Positions 7,540 through 13,498 of a stretch of 18,837 nt of DNA are shown piece after piece. Position 1 is the stretch's first letter. Every line of letters begins with the position of its first letter. The position numbers were made by a program, and so were the translations under genes. Where the stretch lies: assembly GCA_038322815.1 (NCBI GenBank), contig JBBQGG010000058.1, positions 1-18,837 of the forward strand. The letters are read 5' to 3'. Origin of the DNA: PALSA-1296 sp038322815 (GTDB lineage Bacteria > Bacteroidota > Ignavibacteria > Palsa-1295). The notes under the pieces are model-generated. The model was given only the letters and a program-made list of their open reading frames with translations. It had not been told where the DNA came from and searched no databases.

Positions 7540-7572
7540 ATTGCTTCGTCGGACAAACGTCCTCGTCGCAAT
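7540..7572. repeat. Palindromic intergenic element
   Basis: ATTGC (7540-7544) pairs with GCAAT (7568-7572) and GGAC (7551-7554) with GTCC (7559-7562), leaving TTCGTC opposite TCGTC as an internal loop. The wording (TTGCTTCGTCGG ... CCTCGTCGCAATAACG) resembles dispersed intergenic repeats seen in many bacterial genomes. It sits between the rplA terminator and DUF3052. Confidence 0.4.
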
Positions 7573-7599
7573 AACGATGCGCACAATTTACTGTCCGAA

Positions 7600-7627
7600 A
7601 ATCAAAAGGGCTGGAAATTCCAGCCCT
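7600..7627 (-). terminator. Intrinsic terminator of rplK-rplA
   Basis: AGGGCTGGAA and TTCCAGCCCT form a 10-bp stem around a single central base (7607-7627), 32 nt after the rplA stop. On the minus strand it is followed by TTTGATTTT. A GC-rich stem with a U-rich tail is a convincing rho-independent terminator, which separates rplK-rplA from the DUF3052-aspS genes. Confidence 0.88.
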
Positions 7628-7659
7628 CTCTTAATTCGTAATTTCTAATTCGTAATTAC

Positions 7660-8358
7660 TTAAGCGTGGGCTTTGATCGCTTCGGTTGTATCGATTCTCA
7701 CGCTCGGTCCCATTGTGCTGCTTATGACAACACCTTTAAGGTAATGTCCCTTTGCAGAAGCGGGTTTGGCGCGCATGATAGTATTGATGAACATATTAAT
7801 ATTATCGGTCAGCTTATTCGCATCGAATGAAGCTTTGCCGACTGTCGAATGCACATTACCTTGCTTATCGGCGCGGAACTCGATCTTTCCTGCCTTGACT
7901 TCCTTGACCGCAGTTGCAACATCTGTTGTAACTGTTCCGGCTTTCGGATTCGGCATTAAACCGCGAGGTCCTAAAACTCTTCCGAGCTTTCCGAGTTCGC
8001 CCATGACTTCAGGAGTTGCAACGATAACATCCGTGGCAGTCCATCCGGCTTTGATCTTCTCGAGGATCGTCTCGAAACCGACTTCATCGGCGCCTGCTTC
8101 TCTCGCAGCAGTTTCCTGATTCTTGGTAACAACAGTTACGTGAACGGTTTTGCCGATTCCATGAGGAAGAGCAACCGTACCGCGGATAGCCTGATCTGCT
8201 TTACGCGGATCAACTCCGAGACTGATCGCAATATCAACTGACTCATCGAACTTTGCAGAAGCAAGTTGTTTGACCTGCTTGACTGCATCGCCGATCGCTA
8301 ATACTTTCGTATTATCGAATTTCTTTTTTAAGTTATTATAACGTTTTCCGTGTGCCAT
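7660..8358 (-). CDS. rplA: 50S ribosomal protein L1
   Basis: 232 aa, full-length L1, which builds the mobile L1 stalk on 23S rRNA near the tRNA exit site. In many bacteria it also represses its own operon by binding the mRNA leader. Typical blocks are visible: KFDESVDIAISLGVDPRKADQ, RGTVALPHGIGKTVHV, the LGRVLGPRGLMPNPKAGTV segment, and the closing YLKGVVISSTMGPSVRID. It starts 4 nt after the rplK stop, with a GGAGG Shine-Dalgarno embedded in the last codons of rplK. A strong terminator follows directly, so rplJ and rplL are not in this transcript, unlike in most bacteria. Confidence 0.98.
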   Translation of the reverse strand: MAHGKRYNNLKKKFDNTKVLAIGDAVKQVKQLASAKFDESVDIAISLGVDPRKADQAIRGTVALPHGIGKTVHVTVVTKNQETAAREAGADEVGFETILEKIKAGWTATDVIVATPEVMGELGKLGRVLGPRGLMPNPKAGTVTTDVATAVKEVKAGKIEFRADKQGNVHSTVGKASFDANKLTDNINMFINTIMRAKPASAKGHYLKGVVISSTMGPSVRIDTTEAIKAHA

Positions 8359-8362
8359 GGTC

Positions 8363-8788
8363 TTATCCCTCCACTGTTAAGCCCATAGAGCGGGCAGTAC
8401 CTGCAACCATGCTCATCGCTGCTTCAACAGAAGCGGCATTGAGATCCGGCATTTTTAATTCGGCGATTTCTCTGATCTGCTTCGATGAGACTTTGCCGAT
8501 CTTCGTACGATTCGATTCTTTCGAACCCTTTGCAAGATTCGATGCCTTCAGCAGAAGAACTGCTGCAGGAGGAGTCTTGGTGACGAAGGTAAACGATTTA
8601 TCTGAATAAACAGTGATGACAACAGGCGTGATCATTCCATCAGCCTTTGCCGTCTTTGCGTTGAACTGCTTGCAGAACTCCATGATGTTCACACCCTTTT
8701 GTCCAAGAGCGGGACCAACCGGCGGAGCAGGCGTAGCCTTCCCTCCGGGGATCTGCAGCTTAATATAACCAGTTATTTTTTTAGCCAT
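8363..8788 (-). CDS. rplK: 50S ribosomal protein L11
   Basis: 141 aa, full-length L11, part of the GTPase-associated centre of the 50S subunit. The N-terminal domain has GYIKLQIPGGKATPAPPVGP and ALGQKGVNIMEFCKQFN, the C-terminal RNA-binding domain TPPAAVLLLKAS and GKVSSKQIREIAELKMPDLN, all family hallmarks. It is first in the rplK-rplA operon. No Shine-Dalgarno precedes the ATG. The leader is long (about 370 nt from the predicted promoter at 9162-9192) and contains several hairpins. Neither nusG nor secE, the usual upstream neighbours, is present here. Confidence 0.98.
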   Translation of the reverse strand: MAKKITGYIKLQIPGGKATPAPPVGPALGQKGVNIMEFCKQFNAKTAKADGMITPVVITVYSDKSFTFVTKTPPAAVLLLKASNLAKGSKESNRTKIGKVSSKQIREIAELKMPDLNAASVEAAMSMVAGTARSMGLTVEG

Positions 8789-8804
8789 TATTGTATTTAG
8801 TTAA

Positions 8805-8882
8805 GTGGTTCAGGCGTCCTATCCTAGCGGACCGGACTCCCACGTTTTTCGAGCGGTGATATAACGATTTCCCCTCGAAAAA
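8805..8882 (-). promoter_or_regulatory. Structured rplK leader, possible L1 autoregulatory site
   Basis: Read on the minus strand, TTTTTCGAG (8882-8874) and CTCGAAAAA (8853-8845) form a 9-bp stem with a 20-nt loop. It is followed by an arm closed by GTGG (8843-8840) and CCAC (8808-8805), with inner GTCC/GGAC pairing. The second arm ends 16 nt before the rplK ATG. L1 commonly binds a hairpin in this position to repress rplK-rplA; assignment here is inference from position, since no L1 consensus was compared. Confidence 0.4.
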
Positions 8883-8907
8883 GTTCGGAAACGGTGTCTG
8901 AATCCAT
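8824..8907 (-). CDS. Possible 27-aa leader ORF upstream of rplK
   Basis: An ATG at 8907 opens a 27-codon frame, beginning MDSDTVSELFRGEIVISPL and ending with TAG at 8824. The frame is open for a further 14 codons upstream without a start. The composition looks protein-like, and the hairpin arms of the rplK leader lie inside it. It could be a regulatory leader peptide, a remnant of a lost gene, or chance. No Shine-Dalgarno is seen. Confidence 0.2.
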   Translation of the reverse strand: MDSDTVSELFRGEIVISPLEKRGSPVR

Positions 8908-8961
8908 GGTATCTGCAGCAAATTGAAATATAAAGGGCGCAACAAAACCGCTGACCTATTG

Positions 8962-8992
8962 CCCGATTACCCGAAACCCGATTTTCCGAAAA
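8962..8992. repeat. Two tandem copies of a ~15-bp unit in the rplK leader
   Basis: CCCGATTACCCGAAA (8962-8976) is followed at once by CCCGATTTTCCGAAAA (8977-8992). Function unknown. The remainder of the gene-free stretch 8789-9548 holds only the leader hairpins, terminator, promoter and repeat listed separately. Confidence 0.5.
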
Positions 8993-9063
8993 CGCCCCCT
9001 GTAAGTCCTTTATCTTTCAATACTATAACATTTCGCACGCGCAAGTTTCTCCTTTAAAACCAA

Positions 9064-9087
9064 GAAGTCCGCCAATCGGCGGACTTC
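9064..9087 (-). terminator. Strong hairpin in the rplK leader: terminator or attenuator
   Basis: A perfect 10-bp stem, GAAGTCCGCC and GGCGGACTTC around AATC (plus-strand reading). On the minus strand TTGGTTTTAAA follows, an imperfect U-tract. It lies about 70 nt downstream of the promoter at 9162-9192 and 276 nt before rplK, so it could end a short RNA or act as a leader attenuator. Its core resembles that of the rpoC terminator at 14728-14760. Confidence 0.55.
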
Positions 9088-9157
9088 CCTTTCAAAATGC
9101 TAGTAATTCTCTTTTTCCCATTTAAGCTTTTAAATTTAAGCTTTCGCCGTACTCGGC
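9064..9157 (-). ncRNA. Candidate short RNA or attenuated leader
   Basis: Between the promoter and the hairpin at 9064-9087 lies about 94 nt without an ORF. It begins with a CGCCG-TACT-CGGCG hairpin (9145-9158), continues with two direct copies of TTTAAGCTTT (9121-9130 and 9135-9144) and ends in the terminator-like stem. No known RNA family was recognised. It may simply be the 5' part of the rplK leader. Confidence 0.25.
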
Positions 9158-9161
9158 GCTA

Positions 9162-9192
9162 CAAATATACGAAATTAAAATCCGTTTGTCAA
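9162..9192 (-). promoter_or_regulatory. Promoter of the rplK-rplA leader
   Basis: On the minus strand TTGACA (9192-9187), a 17-nt spacer, then TATATTTG (9169-9162). This is a perfect -35, a near-perfect -10 and also a full TAnnTTTG box. Initiation is expected near 9157-9160. It is the best promoter in the window and fits a ribosomal protein operon. Confidence 0.8.
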
Positions 9193-9262
9193 GGTACTCA
9201 TCGTAAAAAAAATGAACATTTCTTGTAAATAATTGAGAAGAAAGGAAATAAAATTATGCCCG

Positions 9263-9355
9263 AATTTAGTCCCGGAGGGACGTCAGTTAATAGCCCGGCA
9301 TTTCTGGTGCCGGGAAAATGAATGGAAAAATTCCCAAAGTCCCGAAGGGACGCAG
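9263..9355. repeat. Triple-hairpin dispersed repeat, copy A
   Basis: A 93-bp element made of three inverted repeats: GTCCC-GGA-GGGAC, CCCGGCA...TGCCGGG and GTCCC-GAA-GGGAC, joined by near-identical linkers (TTAATAGCCCGGCATTT, AAAATGAATGG). A second copy in the same direction lies at 10241-10336. The layout is that of REP/BIME-like intergenic elements. The pair flanks the genes at 9549 and 9731. Confidence 0.85.
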
Positions 9356-9548
9356 TACCAATAGCAGGCATGGGATGGCTGGAAAAATAAACATAAAATT
9401 TCAAAGCTCGTTGCTTTTATTTAGTGGACGAGGCTGCCCTTGCGAATGCATTTTATCCAGCCACACATTATCGGCGATCTGGAATTTAACAGATCCCCGC
9501 ATCACGCTCGTATTACAGCTGGCATTTGATAATCTCCAAACTCCGATG

Positions 9549-9722
9549 CTACTTTTTCCCTCGTTTCTTTTTTTCTTCTTTTTCCAATTTTTCCAATTTC
9601 TTCTTTCGGGCATCGAGTGCTCTTTTTCTTTTCTCCCGCTCGAGTTTTTCGCGTTTATTTAATTCTTCCCAGTCATCAAAATCTATAATCTCCGATACAA
9701 GTGGGTCGAATATAATTACCAT
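9549..9722 (-). CDS. 57-aa highly charged coiled-coil protein
   Basis: From the ATG at 9722 (8 nt after the stop of the gene at 9731) to TAG at 9549. The N-terminus MVIIFDPLVSEIIDFDDWEELN is acidic and hydrophobic. The rest is an unbroken Lys/Glu/Arg-rich helix (KREKLEREKRKRALDARKKK, then LEKLEKEEKKKRGKK) that should form a coiled coil or bind nucleic acid. I recognise no family. Tight spacing suggests an operon with the upstream 147-aa gene and a joint function. An in-frame A-AAA-AAG heptamer in the last codons could allow -1 slippage, adding about 20 residues; that is speculative. The ~190 bp between its stop and repeat A show no credible gene. Confidence 0.6.
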   Translation of the reverse strand: MVIIFDPLVSEIIDFDDWEELNKREKLEREKRKRALDARKKKLEKLEKEEKKKRGKK

Positions 9723-9730
9723 AATATATT

Positions 9731-10174
9731 TTATAATGCTTCGATCGTTGCGGAAATAAACATAAAATCACCCAGCGCTCCTTTTTTCGGAAGTTCTTTA
9801 TAGTGTGGATTATCATAGTCATAATGAAACGACAAGCGAAGCGATTGCTGCATGCCTTGGGGAAGCTTCATTATGATATTGAGTTTCGTACTTGTTGCCA
9901 GAGCAGACTGCTTAAAGATCGTTGAGCGCGATTCATCAGAGACTTCGAGGATAAACGGAATATCCGGATTATTATTTTCGCATTGTATCCGAACCAGATA
10001 ATCTTTCTCACGGGCAAGCGTATCGGTAACCATCACCACTTCGCCGCGATGATCGGAATTGCCCATCAGGGCACGGTCCGTTCCGAAGTTCGCGCTGACA
10101 ACGGAATACAGATGCAAATACGAATTTTTGCTCGGAATTGAATTCCGAATTGAAAAATCTACACGTTCGGCCAT
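9731..10174 (-). CDS. 147-aa protein of unknown function, first gene of a repeat-flanked cassette
   Basis: MAERVDFSIRNSIPSKNSYL starts at the ATG at 10174. No signal peptide or membrane segment is seen, so it is probably cytosolic. The sequence alternates short hydrophobic and polar stretches (KDYLVRIQC, PFILEVSDESR, TKLNIIMKLPQ, LRLSFHYDYD, DFMFISATIEAL), which suggests a mostly beta, sandwich-like fold. No family or catalytic motif was recognised. A candidate promoter lies 36 nt upstream, right beside repeat copy B. The 57-aa coiled-coil gene follows 8 nt later. Both genes sit between two direct copies of a 95-bp repeat, so they may have moved as a unit. Confidence 0.75.
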   Translation of the reverse strand: MAERVDFSIRNSIPSKNSYLHLYSVVSANFGTDRALMGNSDHRGEVVMVTDTLAREKDYLVRIQCENNNPDIPFILEVSDESRSTIFKQSALATSTKLNIIMKLPQGMQQSLRLSFHYDYDNPHYKELPKKGALGDFMFISATIEAL

Positions 10175-10209
10175 AGCTTATGTCTTTTCTGTTTGAACTA
10201 ATGTGTACT

Positions 10210-10237
10210 AATATACGAACAGAAATGCCTCGGTTAA
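10210..10237 (-). promoter_or_regulatory. Candidate promoter of the two-gene cassette
   Basis: On the minus strand TTAACC (10237-10232), a 16-nt spacer and TATATT (10215-10210). Four of six and five of six bases match the -35 and -10 consensus. The predicted start leaves a leader of about 30 nt before the ATG at 10174. The box GTATATTAGT recurs before drrA. Confidence 0.55.
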
Positions 10238-10240
10238 CGT

Positions 10241-10336
10241 AATTTAGTCCCGGCAGGGACGGCAGATAATAGCCCGGCATTTTCAATGCCGGGAAAATGA
10301 ATGGGAAAAATTCTCAAAGTCCCGAAGGGACGGCAG
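10241..10336. repeat. Triple-hairpin dispersed repeat, copy B
   Basis: A 96-bp direct copy of the element at 9263-9355, with the same three hairpins (GTCCC-GGCA-GGGAC variant, CCCGGCA...TGCCGGG, GTCCC-GAA-GGGAC) and identical linkers apart from a few bases. Differences in hairpin loops with conserved stems suggest selection on structure. It ends 5 nt before the stop of the gene at 10342. Confidence 0.85.
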
Positions 10337-10341
10337 AAAAA

Positions 10342-10668
10342 TTAAAACCATTCAAGTCGTTTACCAACTTCAGATTGAGTTCGATCCAGAATTTCTTCTA
10401 ACAAATCATAGTAATCTGTCTCATTCTCAAAGATGAAATCGCAATATTTGCTTTTTTCATCTCCAGCAAATCCGTTATGAAGATTGCGTTCTTCAATAAA
10501 ATTATCCCAAATTTGCAAACTAAATACGATTGAAAAAGTATTAAATTTGATGAAGAAACTGATTTGATCGTATGAAGCAGGATAATCACTACTTCCCTTC
10601 ATTTCTTCGGAAAGAGGAAGGTGAATTTTTGGGGTATAGACAGTTTTTATGATTTCGAATATTTTCAT
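10342..10668 (-). CDS. 108-aa protein of unknown function, coupled to the RM gene
   Basis: MKIFEIIKTVYTPKIHLPLS at the start; the middle (SYDQISFFIKFNTFSIVFSL) is hydrophobic with alternating aromatic residues, and the C-terminal half is acidic (FENETDYYDLLEEILDRTQS). It looks like a small alpha/beta cytosolic protein, not a membrane protein. No family recognised. The ATG lies 4 nt after the RM stop, so it is cotranscribed with the restriction-modification gene; an accessory, control or immunity role is possible but is only guilt by association. Codon use is AT-rich compared with rpoC or rplA, fitting acquired DNA. Confidence 0.7.
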   Translation of the reverse strand: MKIFEIIKTVYTPKIHLPLSEEMKGSSDYPASYDQISFFIKFNTFSIVFSLQIWDNFIEERNLHNGFAGDEKSKYCDFIFENETDYYDLLEEILDRTQSEVGKRLEWF

Positions 10669-10672
10669 ACTT

Positions 10673-13498
10673 TCATTTCAACGGAAATCCCCCAGCCTCC
10701 TTTATCACTTCATCAATCTCTTTCATCAACCGCATCGTCTCCGAAAGCGCGGAGATGATATTCTGATAATGCTCGATGTCGTCGTAACTTAGCTTCCTGC
10801 CTTTGCGGTCTTTCAGCCATTTATGGGCGACCTGATAACCACCTATATGGAAATTCCAGACTTCCGGCGTGACACCTTCGAAGTATTGATCAGCATTGAT
10901 TTGCACTCGTAGCGCAGGCGACCCGCCTGCTTCTTCATACTTCACAAACTCCACAACATCACTGTCTTTCTTCGGAAATTTCACAAGATTTACTCCCTCT
11001 CCTGTACTCAGGAGAGGGTTGGGGTGAGGTTCTTCCATCAAATGCAATTTCACTAATTCTTCACCGAATTTACAAAGCTTTCGGAATAACTCTACATTGC
11101 TCGTCAGCGGCAATCTCGGAAAATCTATTTTCAAAAACTCTGCATATCGGCTACGGTAGGTCGGGCTATGAAAGACGGCATACATATAATAAAATACATC
11201 TTCGGGACTAAAGCTCCCTCTCCCGGTACTCCGGGAGAGGGTTGGGGTGAGGGCGCTCCCATCCGGTATAAATTTCATCCCCAGCCGCTTCTCCATCTCT
11301 GCAATAAATTCCGCTGAAAGATTCGGAGTGCGTACGGGAATCGAACCTGTATGCGCTTCTTCAGAGAAAAGATCTTTCTTGGAAGTGTCGGGATAGAGGT
11401 AAAGAGGAAAAACCGTACCACCACCGCGACGAAAAATATTTTGATCAGCAATTGAATTCGCAATATATAGTAAATCCCAATTATCGGAAGACGTTGCAAT
11501 ACCTTGTCTACCTACTACAATTGCATAATTTTCCTGCTCAAGATTATGCATTATTCGGGTATTAGTGCGAGCGACCAAAACTGAATTATAATATACCTGC
11601 CGAATATCAAAAGGTCGATATAATAGCTTTTGGAAGTAACCTTTTTCTAATTTCAAGCCAATTTTTTTTCTTGCAATGCCGATATCCCATTTGTCTTTAT
11701 CTCGCAATGGTATTTCAAAGTAATCAGAAATTTCTTGATCAGAATATTGCTTATCTATAAAGTATTTAATTTTCGATGTTAGTCCCACCTCATCAAATGC
11801 AACTGCTAAGTTATCTCTTTTCGAAATAATGCCCAAGGAATTCTCTCTCATTAACTTCGTTAATTCTATGCAATCATTATATTCATCTTTGACATCAATA
11901 TCCTGTGTTGTAAATAAGTAAAATGGAAGCTCTGGTTTTAACTTACTCCATTTAATGCTTGAGATATTTTTATCCCATAGGATTTTATATTTCGAGTCTC
12001 TCAAGCCGAACAAATGAGCATGTTTTATAACAGCATCTTTCTTATTCTCCAATTTTCTTTTTACAAAAATTCCTATTGCCACACCTTGCTGGATATCAAA
12101 AACATTTTCATCCTTTCCGCCGTCAGGTGCTTTTTCTTTCTTCTTGCTATTGCCATGAAGATCGAGAATATAAATATCATCGAAAGTTTTCATCAGGCTT
12201 TGTCGCATTCCACGGAATGTGGGATTATCGAGGTAACCATGATTTGAAATAAAGGCAAGTACTCCGTAACCTGTTTCCTGAATTCGCCACTGAGCAAAGC
12301 GGATGAATTTTACGTAATCATCTTGCAGCCATTTCGAATTTTTTTCACCGAGCGGATTTCCATCAACATAGTAATAATCCTGAATCAGTTTTCCGATCCA
12401 TGTCGCTTCTTTTTTGCTTTTTCCTGTTTTGGGATTGAGGACTTCGCGCCAGCTTGCATTTGCCGAGTGGCCTGAATACGGCGGATTGCCGAGCACGACC
12501 ATAATGGGCAGATCACGTTTTACTTCGTTTGCCGCATTTGCTTCTTTAGCAAGCCAGTTGGTGAGTGGGAGTTTTTCATCGCTATGAAAAGCTTCTTCGA
12601 GTGTATTGGTAAGATAGACTCGGAGGCGTTCGTCACTTTTAAAATCGTAGCCGTATTCTTTGAGTTGAAGTCCCAGTTTCAAATGTGCAACGGCATACGG
12701 CGCCATCAATAGCTCGAATCCAAAAATGCGTGGCAGAAGATGTTCGCTTACATACGAATCCCATGCGCCTTCGTTGCCTTTGAAATTTTCGTGAATCTGA
12801 TCAATGACTCCGTGCAGGAATGTGCCTGTTCCGCAGGCAGGATCGAGGATGAGGACTTTGTGGAGGTCTTCTAACTCGCCGCCCTCACCCCAACCCTCTC
12901 CCGGAGTACCGGGAGAGGGAGTTTTTATTTTGCTGGAATCTGCTAATCCTTTCGGCAGATTAAATTCCGTTTTAAGAATATGATCGACGCTTCGTACGAT
13001 ATAGCTGACGACAGGCTCCGGCGTATAATAGACACCACGCGATTCGCGGAGTTTGGGATCGTAAGCGGCAAGGAATGTCTCATAAAAATGTACGACGGGA
13101 TCTTCCTGACGGGTACGCTTGCCGAAATCTTTTAAGATGCTTTCCATTGCGGAGTGATGCAATAGATTGGCAAGTTCATCCACTGCCCAAGTTACTCTGT
13201 CATCAAGTTCTGTTCCGCCGATGGTATTAAAAAGCTGACGCAGAAAAGGATTTGTTTTCGGCAGATCATATCCGGCAGTCATGCGCTCAAATTTCGATTT
13301 GCCGATATTATGATTGACTCTTGCGGCGAACATTCCGTAGGAAATCGTCTGCGCATACATATCGGCAAACTGATCTTTGGTCATATCGTGAATCAGCACA
13401 TCGGCAAAGGACTTCATCGTTTCATGAAGCTGCGTGCTTTCATCGAGGTTCAGAGCATTGCGGATAATATCGCGAATGATCTTTGCCAAATTTGCCAT
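10673..13498 (-). CDS. Type ISP/IIG-like restriction-modification protein, methyltransferase and specificity part
   Basis: 941 aa. It holds a gamma-type N6-adenine methyltransferase and a C-terminal target recognition domain of the Type_ISP_C kind, which together modify adenine in a specific DNA site. Visible: helical region 1-150, RESRGVYYTPEPVVSYIVRS (151-170), motif I DPACGTG (219-225), motif IV NPPY (338-341), and the closing WNFHIGGYQVAHKWLKDRKG and LSYDDIEHYQ typical of the family. Four palindromic repeats are inserted in frame, at about residues 193-207, 749-762, 824-836 and 857-862. In relatives the nuclease domain is fused at the N-terminus; here it is in a separate frame (13450-13986). 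The ATG at 13498 is likely an internal Met used only if translation restarts. Confidence 0.88.
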   Translation of the reverse strand: MANLAKIIRDIIRNALNLDESTQLHETMKSFADVLIHDMTKDQFADMYAQTISYGMFAARVNHNIGKSKFERMTAGYDLPKTNPFLRQLFNTIGGTELDDRVTWAVDELANLLHHSAMESILKDFGKRTRQEDPVVHFYETFLAAYDPKLRESRGVYYTPEPVVSYIVRSVDHILKTEFNLPKGLADSSKIKTPSPGTPGEGWGEGGELEDLHKVLILDPACGTGTFLHGVIDQIHENFKGNEGAWDSYVSEHLLPRIFGFELLMAPYAVAHLKLGLQLKEYGYDFKSDERLRVYLTNTLEEAFHSDEKLPLTNWLAKEANAANEVKRDLPIMVVLGNPPYSGHSANASWREVLNPKTGKSKKEATWIGKLIQDYYYVDGNPLGEKNSKWLQDDYVKFIRFAQWRIQETGYGVLAFISNHGYLDNPTFRGMRQSLMKTFDDIYILDLHGNSKKKEKAPDGGKDENVFDIQQGVAIGIFVKRKLENKKDAVIKHAHLFGLRDSKYKILWDKNISSIKWSKLKPELPFYLFTTQDIDVKDEYNDCIELTKLMRENSLGIISKRDNLAVAFDEVGLTSKIKYFIDKQYSDQEISDYFEIPLRDKDKWDIGIARKKIGLKLEKGYFQKLLYRPFDIRQVYYNSVLVARTNTRIMHNLEQENYAIVVGRQGIATSSDNWDLLYIANSIADQNIFRRGGGTVFPLYLYPDTSKKDLFSEEAHTGSIPVRTPNLSAEFIAEMEKRLGMKFIPDGSALTPTLSRSTGRGSFSPEDVFYYMYAVFHSPTYRSRYAEFLKIDFPRLPLTSNVELFRKLCKFGEELVKLHLMEEPHPNPLLSTGEGVNLVKFPKKDSDVVEFVKYEEAGGSPALRVQINADQYFEGVTPEVWNFHIGGYQVAHKWLKDRKGRKLSYDDIEHYQNIISALSETMRLMKEIDEVIKEAGGFPLK
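10914..10930. repeat. Palindrome inserted in the RM gene (GGSPAL type)
   Basis: GCAGGCG-ACC-CGCCTGC, a 7-bp stem, encoding AGGSPALR within the RM protein at about residues 857-862. The wider text (GTAGCGCAGGCGACCCGCCT) looks like a common dispersed intergenic repeat. It is a different family from the three other insertions in this gene. Confidence 0.5.
10993..11029. repeat. In-gene palindromic repeat, copy 3 (diverged)
   Basis: A 37-bp variant of the 40-bp element at 11214-11253, same orientation, with stem CTCTCCT-GTACTC-AGGAGAG and the shared tail GGTTGGGGTGAGG. It encodes PHPNPLLSTGEG in the RM protein, a third reading of the element. Confidence 0.8.
11214..11253. repeat. In-gene palindromic repeat, copy 2
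   Basis: 40 bp with a stem CTCTCCCGG-TACT-CCGGGAGAG and tail GTTGGGGTGAGGG. It is the exact reverse complement of 12882-12921. It encodes ALTPTLSRSTGRGS in the RM protein, just before the conserved SPEDVFYYMYAVFHSP block. Confidence 0.88.
12882..12921. repeat. In-gene palindromic repeat, copy 1
   Basis: The 40-bp element in the opposite orientation to copies 2 and 3 and identical to copy 2 when reverse complemented. It encodes TPSPGTPGEGWGEG, in a loop just before methyltransferase motif I of the RM protein. Confidence 0.88.

Noticed and set aside
9401..9613. Minus-strand 70-aa frame after the coiled-coil gene
   Set aside because: It overlaps the 57-aa gene in another frame, and its Lys-rich start is a shadow of that gene; nothing conserved is recognised in the rest.
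9263..10336. CRISPR array from the repeated units
   Set aside because: Only two copies, 885 bp apart, with genes between; no regular short spacers and no cas genes.
9263..10336. Composite transposon
   Set aside because: The flanking repeats are only ~95 bp and non-coding, and no transposase or integrase is present between or beside them.
11327..11356. tRNA T-arm-like text (AGGTTCGATTCCCGTACGCA on the minus strand) inside the RM gene
   Set aside because: No matching 5' acceptor, D-arm or anticodon arm in the upstream 80 nt; the stretch encodes protein in the conserved frame. At most a tRNA remnant.
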